64,000 bases of DNA from Pseudomonas paralactis (GTDB lineage: Bacteria > Pseudomonadota > Gammaproteobacteria > Pseudomonadales > Pseudomonadaceae): NCBI RefSeq assembly GCF_001439735.1, contig NZ_JYLN01000004.1:124001-188000 (forward strand), in the 5' to 3' direction. Positions 17,164 through 25,202 of this stretch are shown piece by piece (the first letter of the stretch is position 1; each line of letters opens with the position of its first letter). The notes beneath the pieces were generated by a model. The model searched no databases. It was not told where the DNA came from and was given only the letters and a program-made list of their open reading frames with translations. A program made the position numbers and the translations under genes.

Positions 17164-17790
17164 CTAAATCTTACGCCACACACTGGCCAACCAAGGCTGC
17201 TGCTCCCGCGGCAACCCGGCCGGCCGATAGTAATGCTCCAGCTCTTCGAATCCGGCCTCGGTCAGTAAGCCCCGCCACGCCTCCAGATCGTGATAAGACC
17301 CATACCGCGGCCCATTCCATCCTTCCTGGTTCTCACCCCGAGGGTTGGAGCTGAACAGCACGCCTCCAGGCTTCAATGCGCCATGCAGCTCTTGGAGCAC
17401 CCGGGGCAGTTCCTGCTTGGGAATATGAAACAGCACCGCATTGGCAAACACTCCATCGAAGCGCTCGGCGGGCAGGGCCAGTTTAAGAAAGTCCTGCTGC
17501 AACACTTCACAGCCACTGTCCTCCCGCGCCATCTGCGCAAACCGCTCGGAGCCATCCAGGCCCACGGCGATATGCCCCATGCGCGTAAACGTCTGCAAAT
17601 CCCGTCCCGGCCCACAGCCGAAATCCAGCACGGTGAACGGCGGCGTGCCCTGGATATGCCGCAGCAGCGCGTCGATGTTCTGGCTCACATCGTGATCGCG
17701 GGTGCCTTCACGAAAGTCTTCGGCCACCTTGTTGTAATGGCCCAGGGTGGTGGCGGTGATCTGGTTGAGGTCGTCGGGTTCGAGTTTCAT
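17164..17790 (-). CDS. Class I SAM-dependent methyltransferase
   Basis: 208 residues. Motif I is VLDFGCGPGRDL (54-65), followed by the acidic residue of motif II in AVGLDGSERFAQMA and motif IV FDGVFANAVLFHIPKQELP, so it is a Rossmann-fold methyltransferase of the Methyltransf_25/11 type. It is cytoplasmic, with no signal or membrane segment. The substrate is unknown; small molecules are usual for this size class. It runs the same way as the small exported-protein gene 68 bp upstream, but nothing ties them functionally. Confidence 0.85.
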   Translation of the reverse strand: MKLEPDDLNQITATTLGHYNKVAEDFREGTRDHDVSQNIDALLRHIQGTPPFTVLDFGCGPGRDLQTFTRMGHIAVGLDGSERFAQMAREDSGCEVLQQDFLKLALPAERFDGVFANAVLFHIPKQELPRVLQELHGALKPGGVLFSSNPRGENQEGWNGPRYGSYHDLEAWRGLLTEAGFEELEHYYRPAGLPREQQPWLASVWRKI

Positions 17791-17858
17791 AGGGCTACTT
17801 CAGTGAGAACACAGCAACTATATCCGATGCCTGGGCCGCTACCACAATCTAGGCTTAA

Positions 17859-18122
17859 CTAATCTTCGTAAATATTGTGCCAATCAGGACCGCCCGTCTT
17901 ACAAGGAAATAGGTAGCAAAATTGTCCTACCACCTTCCGCGTTTCAGGTGGTGGCAAAGGCCAAGGTTCAAGTGGAAAAGAGATGGCGGTGGCGTTGTCT
18001 AGGACAAGTTCAGAAATTACCTCCCCTGTCATCGATGGGGTGCCTGCAGCGGTACCGCTTATAGCAACACTAAATAACAATGTGACAGACGCAAGGCTGT
18101 TCGACGTCATGAGTTTTGACAT
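17859..18122 (-). CDS. Small exported protein of the HAF unit 1
   Basis: 87 residues with an N-terminal signal (MSKLMTSNSLASVTLLFSVA, cleavage probably near ISGTAAG). The mature part is about 60 residues with two cysteines (FCYLFPC), Pro-rich in the middle (EPWPLPPPETRK). The first 30 residues match the small gene at 20826 (M-x-x-LMTS-x-x-x-x-S pattern, ending A-A-x-TP), while the mature parts hardly align. It starts 66 bp after the HAF-like gene in the same direction, as does its paralogue. The function is unknown. Confidence 0.65.
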   Translation of the reverse strand: MSKLMTSNSLASVTLLFSVAISGTAAGTPSMTGEVISELVLDNATAISFPLEPWPLPPPETRKVVGQFCYLFPCKTGGPDWHNIYED

Positions 18123-18188
18123 GATTTTTCCCTGAAGTTATAGATCGTTGGCATGAAGTGGCGTTTGCTGCCTCAAGTATTAATGCAC

Positions 18189-19457
18189 TCAGGGCAGCTC
18201 CACTGCTACCGCATCCATATCCTGGGTGCTGTTGAGGTTTACACCCCCGGCGTAGCTTCCGCTTTGAGAGAAGGTGCTCAGCCAGTTTTTTTTGCCTCCA
18301 CCAATCGAAGCCAGACAATGGGTGGTCGCAGCGTTTCCACCGGTTGCAGGTGACCAGATACAGCCGGTGAGGTACTGATCAACGTCGCTGTTAAGCGCAA
18401 CAGTATTGTTATCGGCAATACCGAACGCTTGTGTCGACACGGCTCCCGTCGGGGGCTGAATCAGCTGAATGCCCGCCAACCCCGCTAGGGGAATCCACGT
18501 TAAGTCGCTCACTCTACCGGTATCGTCCTGCCGTGATGCCAGCACAACCCCTGAGTTATTGATTGCGCGTCCGGCATTTTTGGACTTGATAGAAAGGGTC
18601 AAGGTCAGAGGCGCTGTCGTCGGTGTCATCCAGGCTGCTGTCCGGACCGGGTTGGTGGCGGTATCGGGATACTCGCAGTAACCTACCGATTGCAGTGTGT
18701 TATTGATCCCTTTGACATAGCAACGATTGGCTCCAGTCGCTATGGGTAAAGAGCTTATGGTATAGGTCGTAACGTTAGCCTTAGCTACTTGGGGAATTGT
18801 GATGCCGTTGGTGCTGGGACAGTTCATGGCAATGCTGGGGTAGCCATTCGAAAGGCTGTCACTGACGCCCACTGGAACGCATTTATCGTTGTACCCAAGC
18901 AGTCCAAGCAGCGAAGAAAATACCCGCTTAGGCGTGTCATCCCCCGCGAGCCATATGACGGTAGATAGCTCCTGATTGCTGCTGATGCTCCATCCAACCA
19001 TATCCCCGCGTTGATTGGACGCCATGATGATTGTTTTTACGTCCGCGGCACGCAACGGCAGCACTACCCCAGGAAGCGGCTTGAGAGGTGTCGGAGTGTT
19101 ATTTGGAGTGGCGTTCCAGACCACGGCGGTGTTGACATTGTTTGCGTTCTTGCAGATACCGCCGATCCAGCCGGCGTTCGAGATATTGAGGGCGCGGCAA
19201 GGCTGTTCAGCAACCAATGGCTTGAGCGCTACTTGTGAGTTCTCTGTGTTCGTATCTGCTAACCAAGGGACATTGTTGGCGCTGGCACTGGCCGGAGTGC
19301 AATTGCCCACAGCGATACCACTGTCGTTGATGCCGGAGGTTTCGCATTGTGCTCCCGCTTCATGCCCTAAGTTGGTGTAGGCGGCAGCGTTGACGGTCAA
19401 GCTGGCCGCGCTCAGTAACAGGCAACCTGCAAACCCTAAAGAGTGCATTTTCATCAT
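18189..19457 (-). CDS. Secreted HAF-repeat-like protein, unit 1
   Basis: 422 residues. The frame is open to 19523, but ATG 19457 has AAGGA seven bases upstream and gives signal peptide MMKMHSLGFAGCLLLSAASL ending near NAAA. The mature protein has repeats of the type INxSGxxVGxC/S (INDSGIAVGNC, NQRGDMVGWS, INNTLQSVGYC, INNSGVVLAS, IADNNTVALN), as in extracellular HAF-repeat proteins that probably fold as a beta-propeller. Six or more cysteines suggest disulfides in the periplasm or outside the cell. It is paralogous along its whole length to the gene at 21131 (shared stretches such as SVGYCEYP/SIGFCEYP and GYPSIAMNCP). Function unknown. Confidence 0.75.
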   Translation of the reverse strand: MMKMHSLGFAGCLLLSAASLTVNAAAYTNLGHEAGAQCETSGINDSGIAVGNCTPASASANNVPWLADTNTENSQVALKPLVAEQPCRALNISNAGWIGGICKNANNVNTAVVWNATPNNTPTPLKPLPGVVLPLRAADVKTIIMASNQRGDMVGWSISSNQELSTVIWLAGDDTPKRVFSSLLGLLGYNDKCVPVGVSDSLSNGYPSIAMNCPSTNGITIPQVAKANVTTYTISSLPIATGANRCYVKGINNTLQSVGYCEYPDTATNPVRTAAWMTPTTAPLTLTLSIKSKNAGRAINNSGVVLASRQDDTGRVSDLTWIPLAGLAGIQLIQPPTGAVSTQAFGIADNNTVALNSDVDQYLTGCIWSPATGGNAATTHCLASIGGGKKNWLSTFSQSGSYAGGVNLNSTQDMDAVAVELP

Positions 19458-19516
19458 CAGTCCATCCTTGGCGAGAGATTCTGTTTGATTAGATACACGC
19501 AGAAAACAATCAACAA

Positions 19517-19532
19517 CTGTCAAAGTTAACAG
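19517..19532 (-). promoter_or_regulatory. Operator-like inverted repeat upstream of HAF unit 1
   Basis: On the coding strand, CTGTTA-ACTT-TGACAG lies about 60 bp before the ATG. It is nearly identical to the perfect palindrome before the paralogue (22455-22470). Just downstream is a possible promoter TTGATT - 16 bp - TAATCA that is also conserved between the two genes. Confidence 0.5.
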
Positions 19533-19720
19533 GTATAGGCGAGTAGTTTCAGCGTTTGCTCCGCACTCGTGACAGGGAACCTCAGGCTCCGTCTGATTCA
19601 GTTTAAAGACGTGTATTCGATGTAGTGCACTTCACTGGGTTCGTACTGTGGTATTCCGACATACCGCCCCGCGGGATTCTGGGTAAGATTCGGCTTTAAT
19701 TCAAAGAGAGTTATCCATCC

Positions 19721-20824
19721 ATGGAAGAGGAAAAACGTTCACCCGTTGGCAACGACACCGCGCCGAACAAGGTAGACCAATACGCCACGAGATTGAGCAA
19801 TGGCCTGTTGTGGCTCAATGAGCGTGCCTGGCCGCTGACGGTGGGGATTCTCTCGGTGGCAGGCCTGTACCTGTACCAGTACATCCAGATGGAAAAGGTG
19901 CCGCTGAGTATCCTGTCGGCGTCGGCGTTCACCGCATTGCCGGCGATGTTCGCCATGTTGGTATTTGTGATCGGCATGATGGGCGCGTCAATCCTGGTGC
20001 CCACGTTCATCTTGTTCACGCGCCTGAACGGCACCGGTGTGCGCCTGAGTGATCAACTCAATCTCAGCCCGCAGTCGCCGCAAGAGACGGCCCAGCACAG
20101 GCGTTTACTGGGACATTGGGCGGCCAGCCTATTGGTGATGTTCGTGTTCTGGATGTCCGCCGTGTACCTGTCCGTGAACGCCGAAAGTGGGCTGTTGCTG
20201 ACGCTCAGTTGGATCGTGGCGATCATGGCGGCGGTAGTGGCCTATGTCGGCATCATCATTCGCGCCAGGCCCGCCCATGTTGCCCTGCGTGAGTTGTCCG
20301 GGGAGTTCTGGCTGGCCAGTGCTGGCGCCGGGGTGGTTCAAATGGTGGTCATTCTGATGGTGACGGTGCCGGTCTCCCGCGCCTTCAGCGAGTACTCCGA
20401 CAGCGCCGTGTTCTTTGCGCCGTTCATGGCCGCCGAAATGGCCGTGCTGTTCCTGATCCAAGGGAGCGCCGCCTGCCTGGTGGTGCGCATGCGCGTTCAG
20501 AAAAACCCGGTGGCGTTCGCCTCACTGGTGGCCTTTGCCCTCATCGTTTTACTCGGGCTGATCCCGGCGAGCGGGGCCAAGTTGGGCGGCCTGCCGTTGC
20601 AAGGCTCCGCCTCGGGAGGGCGCGTTTGTACGTTGATGACCTGGGCGGCAGAGGCCAAGGTTCCCGGCGTGCTGGTAGACGCCGACAACCCCAAGCGCAG
20701 CGTGAAACTGCGGGTGATGGCCGACTCGGATGGCAGCTACATCGTGCGGCCCTGGCAGGCCAAGGAAAAAACCATCACCTTCGTGCCCCGCGCCAGCGTT
20801 GCCCAGCTGGATGAGTGCCCGTGA
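19721..20824 (+). CDS. Polytopic membrane protein of unknown function
   Basis: 367 residues, with about seven hydrophobic segments (for example WPLTVGILSVAGLYLYQYI, ALPAMFAMLVFVIGMMGASI, ASLLVMFVFWMSAVYLSVNA, LSWIVAIMAAVVAYVGIII, VVQMVVILMVTVPV, FASLVAFALIVLLGLIPAS). They are followed by a soluble C-terminal tail of about 90 residues with one cysteine pair position (GRVCTLM ... LDECP). No family is recognised. It is encoded on the strand opposite to the two HAF units and sits between them; its stop is one base from the end of the convergent small gene at 20826. Confidence 0.75.
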   Translation: MEEEKRSPVGNDTAPNKVDQYATRLSNGLLWLNERAWPLTVGILSVAGLYLYQYIQMEKVPLSILSASAFTALPAMFAMLVFVIGMMGASILVPTFILFTRLNGTGVRLSDQLNLSPQSPQETAQHRRLLGHWAASLLVMFVFWMSAVYLSVNAESGLLLTLSWIVAIMAAVVAYVGIIIRARPAHVALRELSGEFWLASAGAGVVQMVVILMVTVPVSRAFSEYSDSAVFFAPFMAAEMAVLFLIQGSAACLVVRMRVQKNPVAFASLVAFALIVLLGLIPASGAKLGGLPLQGSASGGRVCTLMTWAAEAKVPGVLVDADNPKRSVKLRVMADSDGSYIVRPWQAKEKTITFVPRASVAQLDECP

Positions 20825-20825
20825 G

Positions 20826-21065
20826 CTAGCGGGTTTCCAGGCGGGCGGAGCCCACTGCCCTCACCTCCTGCATCGAACGGTTATCGGTTCGAGAGCTGAC
20901 CCAAGAAAAACCGTTTTCCCCGGCTCGGACAACGATTGCGAAGTTCTGTGGCACAACGAATGTCGGTGCAGAAGAGATGGGAGTGGCTGCTGCATTTTCG
21001 TTTACGGTAGCGAACAGCACGAAGACGGCCGACACGAAGCCGCTGGAAGTCATGAGGTTTGGCAT
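20826..21065 (-). CDS. Small exported protein of the HAF unit 2
   Basis: 79 residues with signal MPNLMTSSGFVSAVFVLFAT ending near NENAAA. AGGAG lies eight bases before the ATG. The signal region aligns with the small protein of unit 1 (17859), but the mature 50 residues (TPISSAPTFVVPQNFAIVVR onward) do not and lack cysteine. It follows the HAF-like gene by 65 bp, the same spacing as in unit 1. The stop lies one base from the stop of the convergent membrane-protein gene, leaving no room for a terminator. Function unknown. Confidence 0.6.
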   Translation of the reverse strand: MPNLMTSSGFVSAVFVLFATVNENAAATPISSAPTFVVPQNFAIVVRAGENGFSWVSSRTDNRSMQEVRAVGSARLETR

Positions 21066-21130
21066 GTGCTGAATCTCCTGGGTCGAATGTGTCGAGTATT
21101 AAATGGTGTTTGAGCTCGTAAGCATCCCTT

Positions 21131-22393
21131 TCAGTAAAGTTTTACCGCCACAGCTTGAACGTCCTGCTCGCTATCAACGTTCTGACCAGCGGCATAATTC
21201 CCGCTTTGGGAAACGGCCTTGAGCGCACTGTTTCGGCCACCGTTAATTGCTTCAAGGCAGCTGTATTTGGCAGGATTTTCACCGGAAGCAGGATGCCAGA
21301 TACATCCGACTGTGTACTGAGCATCATTAGTCCTGTTCAGAGCCACCGTGTTGTTGTCAGCAATGCTGAATGCCTGGGTCCATGTTTTCGGTGGAGGCTC
21401 AATCAGCTGGATACCAAATATTCCGGCAGGAGGAATCCACGTGAAATAGCTGGTCCTGCCGTCGTTATCCTTGCGCTCTACCAGGGCAATTCCGTTGCTA
21501 TTGATTGCGCGTCCATAGTTCATGGTGCCGATTGCCAGATTCAGAGTCAGCGGAGCCGACGTGGGTGTATTCCAGACTGCTGTTCGGGCCGGGTTGGCAT
21601 TGGTGTTGGGATACTCGCAAAAGCCTATGGATTGTAGGGCGTTATTGAGGCCAGTGACCACGCAATGGTTGGCCCCGGTAGCGAGGGGCAAGGATGTCAC
21701 GGTATAACCAGTGGCGTTAGCCTGCGCTATTTTAGGAATGGGAATGCCGTCGTTGCCTGGACAGTTCATGGCAATGCTAGGGTAGCCACTCATGAGAACA
21801 TTGTTGATGTCCACCGGGGAACATCCGTCGTTGTATCCAGCCAGTCCAATCAGCGATGAGTAAACTCGCTTAGGCGTGTCGGTTCCAGCGAGCCACACAA
21901 TGGTGGAGAACTCCTTGCCGTTGCTACTGATGCTTGATCCAACCATATCGCCACGCTGATTGAACGCGTTAATGATGGTCTGCACATCAGCAGCGCGTAA
22001 CAATGTGCCAGGGAGCGGTGCGAGCGCTGTCGGATTGCCCGGTGTGGTGACGTTCCATGTTACGGCTGTGACGCTATTATTGGCATTCTTACAGGTGCCA
22101 CTAATCCAGCTGCCGTTGGAGACAGCGTTGGCGTAACAGGGTTGGCCCGCAACCAGTGACGCCAACGCCACTTGTGAATCTGCTGTGTTCACGTTCGACA
22201 CCCAGGGAATATTGTTGGCGCTGGAGCTGGGGGGCGAGCAGTTGCCGACAGCAATAGCGTTGTCGTTGATGCTGGTGGTTTCGCACTGCCCAGCCATAGG
22301 CCCCAATTTGACGTAGTGGGCAGCATTGGCCGTCAATGCAAGTACACTCGCCAACAGGCTGCCCGCGATTTTCATTAGGTGTGCTTTCATCAT
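21131..22393 (-). CDS. Secreted HAF-repeat-like protein, unit 2
   Basis: 420 residues with signal peptide MMKAHLMKIAGSLLASVLAL, cut near TANAA. Repeats match those of the paralogue at 18189: INDNAIAVGNC, NQRGDMVGSS, LNNALQSIGFC, INSNGIALVE, IADNNTVALN, SGNYAAGQNVDS. Cysteine positions are mostly kept. The upstream ATG pair, AAGGA spacing and promoter-proximal palindrome are also shared, so the whole unit (promoter, large gene, small gene) was duplicated. No enzymatic motif is seen; a binding or surface role is a guess. Confidence 0.75.
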   Translation of the reverse strand: MMKAHLMKIAGSLLASVLALTANAAHYVKLGPMAGQCETTSINDNAIAVGNCSPPSSSANNIPWVSNVNTADSQVALASLVAGQPCYANAVSNGSWISGTCKNANNSVTAVTWNVTTPGNPTALAPLPGTLLRAADVQTIINAFNQRGDMVGSSISSNGKEFSTIVWLAGTDTPKRVYSSLIGLAGYNDGCSPVDINNVLMSGYPSIAMNCPGNDGIPIPKIAQANATGYTVTSLPLATGANHCVVTGLNNALQSIGFCEYPNTNANPARTAVWNTPTSAPLTLNLAIGTMNYGRAINSNGIALVERKDNDGRTSYFTWIPPAGIFGIQLIEPPPKTWTQAFSIADNNTVALNRTNDAQYTVGCIWHPASGENPAKYSCLEAINGGRNSALKAVSQSGNYAAGQNVDSEQDVQAVAVKLY

Positions 22394-22454
22394 CAGTCCG
22401 TCCTTGGGGAAACGTTCACGGTCTGATTAGATATACAAAGAACATGGTCAACAA

Positions 22455-22470
22455 CTGTCATAGTTGACAG
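22455..22470 (-). promoter_or_regulatory. Operator-like palindrome upstream of HAF unit 2
   Basis: CTGTCA-ACTA-TGACAG is a perfect 6-bp inverted repeat with a 4-nt spacer, 62 bp before the ATG. It overlaps the -35 side of a possible promoter (TTGACC - 16 bp - TAATCA). The same arrangement precedes HAF unit 1. Confidence 0.55.
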
Positions 22471-22484
22471 GTATGAACGCGCAC

Positions 22485-23129
22485 TCAGCGCTTGTTCAAC
22501 ACCCGCGCCAAGCGGTCCCCACTCAGTTGAATCACCGCCACCAGCACCACCAGCAACACAATCACGGTCAGCATGATCTGTGTGTCAAAGCGCTGGTAGC
22601 CATAGCGGTAGGCAATGTCGCCCAGGCCACCGGCGCCAATCGCCCCGGCCATGGCCGATGAGTTGATCATGGTGACCAGGGTGATGGTGAACCCGCCGAC
22701 GATTCCGGGCAGAGCTTCCGGTAGCAGCACATGCCAGATGATGTGCCAGCGGCGGCAGCCCATGGCCTGAGCGGCTTCGATCAGGCCGTGGTCGACCTCG
22801 CGCAGGCTCACTTCGGCGATGCGTGCAAAGAACGGTGTGGCGGCGATGGTCAGCGGTACCACTGCCGCCCAGACGCCATAGGTGGTGCCGACGATCAAGC
22901 GCGTGAACGGGATCAGCGCCACCATCAGGATCAGGAACGGAATAGAGCGGAACAGATTCACGAACGCTCCCAGCACGCGGTTAAGCGCCGGTGCCTGGTA
23001 GATGCCGCCCTTGTCGCTGGTGACCAGGAACACCGCCAGCGGAATGCCCACCAGTAATGCAATCAGCGACGACACACCGACCATCAACAAGGTGTCGATG
23101 GCGCCCTGTACTAAACGATCAAACCACAT
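22485..23129 (-). CDS. metI: MetI-type ABC transporter permease
   Basis: 214 residues, five membrane segments, MetI family (D-methionine class importer). The frame opens further upstream inside metN; ATG 23129 ([20 protein letters not shown]) is preferred because it overlaps the metN stop by 11 bp and matches the family start. The EAA loop is [28 protein letters not shown] (written as an interval around residues 130-157), and [20 protein letters not shown] is the conserved family stretch. Next to a monooxygenase and SfnB-like genes, the substrate may be an organosulfur compound rather than methionine itself. Confidence 0.88.
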   Translation of the reverse strand: MWFDRLVQGAIDTLLMVGVSSLIALLVGIPLAVFLVTSDKGGIYQAPALNRVLGAFVNLFRSIPFLILMVALIPFTRLIVGTTYGVWAAVVPLTIAATPFFARIAEVSLREVDHGLIEAAQAMGCRRWHIIWHVLLPEALPGIVGGFTITLVTMINSSAMAGAIGAGGLGDIAYRYGYQRFDTQIMLTVIVLLVVLVAVIQLSGDRLARVLNKR

Positions 23130-24234
23130 AGCCCAGCACCTCCACCCGTTGTGCCCAATTGCCGGCGCGGTTACGCAGTTCTTCGGCATTGTGCGGCGAG
23201 CCATTCACCGCCAGCAGTAATTGCCCCAGGGCATGACCCTGGATGCGTTCCACACCGCCTTGCAGCAAGCGCACGCGGCCGCCGAGGGCGCTGAACAGTG
23301 CGGCCAGGTCCGGTTCGTCGGTATCGCTGCCGGTGAATTGCAAGCGCAGCACCAGCGCCGCATCAGCCGAGGTTTGTGTCGGCTGCAGGCGGCTTTGCAC
23401 TTCGGGCGGCAGGCCATGTTGCAGGGGTGCGAGCAGGGTTCTGCTGACCTCATGTTGCGGGTTGCCGAACACTTGCCACACCGGGCCTTGCTCGACGATG
23501 CGCCCGTGTTCCAGCACCACCACGCGGTCGCAGATCTCGCGGATCACTGCCATTTCATGGGTGATCAATACAATGGTCAGGCCCAGGCGTTGGTTGATCT
23601 CGCGCAGCAGGCCGAGGATCGATTGGGTGGTCTCCGGATCGAGGGCCGAGGTGGCCTCGTCGCACAGCAGAATTTCGGGGTCGTGCACCAGCGCGCGGGC
23701 GATGCCGACGCGCTGTTTCTGACCTCCGGAAAGCTGCGCCGGATACGCCTTGTGTTTGTCTTGCAGACCTACCAGCTCCAGCAGTTCATGCACCTTACGC
23801 ACGCGTTGTGCCTGGGTCACGCCGGCGACCTTGAGAGGTAGTTCGACGTTCTGCCATACGGTCTTGGCCGACATCAGGTTGAAGTGCTGGAAGATCATGC
23901 CGATGCGCCGGCGCAGTGCGACCAGGTGGTCCTCATCGAAGCCGCCGATGTCCACCTGATCGATCAGCACGCGCCCGCTGCTGGGTTGTTCCAGGCGGTT
24001 GATGGTGCGGATCAGCGATGACTTGCCGGCACCGCTGCGGCCGATGATGCCGAACACTTCGCCACGCTGGATCGCCAGGTCGATGCCTTGCAGGGCGTGT
24101 ACGGTGCCGCCATAGGTTTTGCCCAGGTTGATAAAACGCACGTGGGCGTGGTTCAGATCCGGGTGCAGTTCTGTCTGCTGGGCGTCCCTGGGCGCACGGC
24201 CCAGGTCGCGTAGTTGGGCGTTGGCGGCGGTCAT
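23119..24234 (-). CDS. metN: MetN-type ABC transporter ATP-binding protein
   Basis: 371 residues from ATG 24234, which overlaps the binding-protein stop (ATGA). Walker A is GRSGAGKSS, the signature is LSGGQKQRV, Walker B is [15 protein letters not shown], and the switch is ITHEM. A C-terminal NIL-type regulatory domain (about 280-371: [20 protein letters not shown]) is present, which in MetN senses substrate and inhibits transport. An N-terminal extension of about 35 residues precedes the usual start (FINLGKTY). It forms the transporter with the neighbouring permease and binding protein. Confidence 0.9.
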   Translation of the reverse strand: MTAANAQLRDLGRAPRDAQQTELHPDLNHAHVRFINLGKTYGGTVHALQGIDLAIQRGEVFGIIGRSGAGKSSLIRTINRLEQPSSGRVLIDQVDIGGFDEDHLVALRRRIGMIFQHFNLMSAKTVWQNVELPLKVAGVTQAQRVRKVHELLELVGLQDKHKAYPAQLSGGQKQRVGIARALVHDPEILLCDEATSALDPETTQSILGLLREINQRLGLTIVLITHEMAVIREICDRVVVLEHGRIVEQGPVWQVFGNPQHEVSRTLLAPLQHGLPPEVQSRLQPTQTSADAALVLRLQFTGSDTDEPDLAALFSALGGRVRLLQGGVERIQGHALGQLLLAVNGSPHNAEELRNRAGNWAQRVEVLGYVV

Positions 24235-25046
24235 TTTTTCTCGTCCCAACCGACTTGGTAGAGCTTGCCCAGAGATTTATCCAGGGCGGCACGTACCACG
24301 GGCGAATGCTGGTAGATGTCCACGAACTTGATCACCCGTGGGTCGGTATTGCTTTTGGGCTGAATCACGAACTGGATTACGTATTCCGGGTGGTCGAGGC
24401 CATCGAACAGCAGCGCCGACTCCGCATCGAAGGTCTTGGACAGGCGGATATACGCCGGGTAGCCCTGCACCAGGTCGGCATCGTCATAGGCGCGTACCAG
24501 TTGCACGGCCTCCACCTGCAGGATCTTGAGTTTTTTCGGGTTGCTGATGATGTCTTCTTCGGTGGCCTTGTAGCCTACGCCCGGTTTGAGGGTAATCAGC
24601 CCGGCCTTGGCCAGCAGTTGCAGACCGCGCCCGCTGTTGATCGGGTCGTTGGCAATGGCCACGCTGGCGCCTTCGGGCAGGTCGTTGAAGCTTTTGTATT
24701 GCTTGGAATACAGGCCGACGTTGTTGATGATGCCCGGTGCGTAAGACACCAGGTCAAACCCGGCGGCGGCCTTGGCGTTTTCCAGGAAGGGAATGTGCTG
24801 GAAGTAGTTCACGTCGATGTCGCCGGCGGCGAGGCTGACGTTGGGAGCGATCCAATCGCTGAACTCGACCAGTTCGACTTTCAGGCCCTGCTTGCCGGCC
24901 TCTTCTACGGCCGCTTCCAGCGGAATGGCGAACGCGGCGGTGGTGCCGATTTTCAGCGGCGCGTCGGCGGCGAACACCGCTGTGCTGAATAAGCCGAAGG
25001 CCAGGGCCAGTGCTTTGACTGGGTGGGTGAGCAGGGTCTTTTTCAT
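24231..25046 (-). CDS. metQ: MetQ/NlpA-type substrate-binding protein
   Basis: 271 residues with a Sec signal [20 protein letters not shown], cut near [11 protein letters not shown]; no lipobox is seen, so it is probably soluble in the periplasm. NlpA-family motifs are present: [30 protein letters not shown], in the interval about 62-92, and [26 protein letters not shown] two codons upstream is open, but the ATG at 25046 is preferred. It is the first gene of the metQNI block, with a BIME separating it from the monooxygenase gene. Confidence 0.88.
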   Translation of the reverse strand: MKKTLLTHPVKALALAFGLFSTAVFAADAPLKIGTTAAFAIPLEAAVEEAGKQGLKVELVEFSDWIAPNVSLAAGDIDVNYFQHIPFLENAKAAAGFDLVSYAPGIINNVGLYSKQYKSFNDLPEGASVAIANDPINSGRGLQLLAKAGLITLKPGVGYKATEEDIISNPKKLKILQVEAVQLVRAYDDADLVQGYPAYIRLSKTFDAESALLFDGLDHPEYVIQFVIQPKSNTDPRVIKFVDIYQHSPVVRAALDKSLGKLYQVGWDEKK

Positions 25047-25092
25047 AATCAATTTCCAGTCATAAGGTATTGGTAAGACTTACAAGGTCAAC

Positions 25093-25195
25093 TGTGGGAG
25101 GGGGCTTGCCCCCGATGGGGAGTGTCAGTGAATACAGCTGTGTCTGACCCACCGCTATCGGGAGCAAGTCGAATCGTCGCACCGCCCCTCCCACA
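25093..25195. repeat. BIME (REP pair)
   Basis: Mirror-image REP units (TGTGGGAGGGGGCTTGCCCC and, at the other end, CCGCCCCTCCCACATT) separate the LLM monooxygenase gene from metQ. Confidence 0.85.
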
Positions 25196-25202
25196 TTTTT
25201 GA

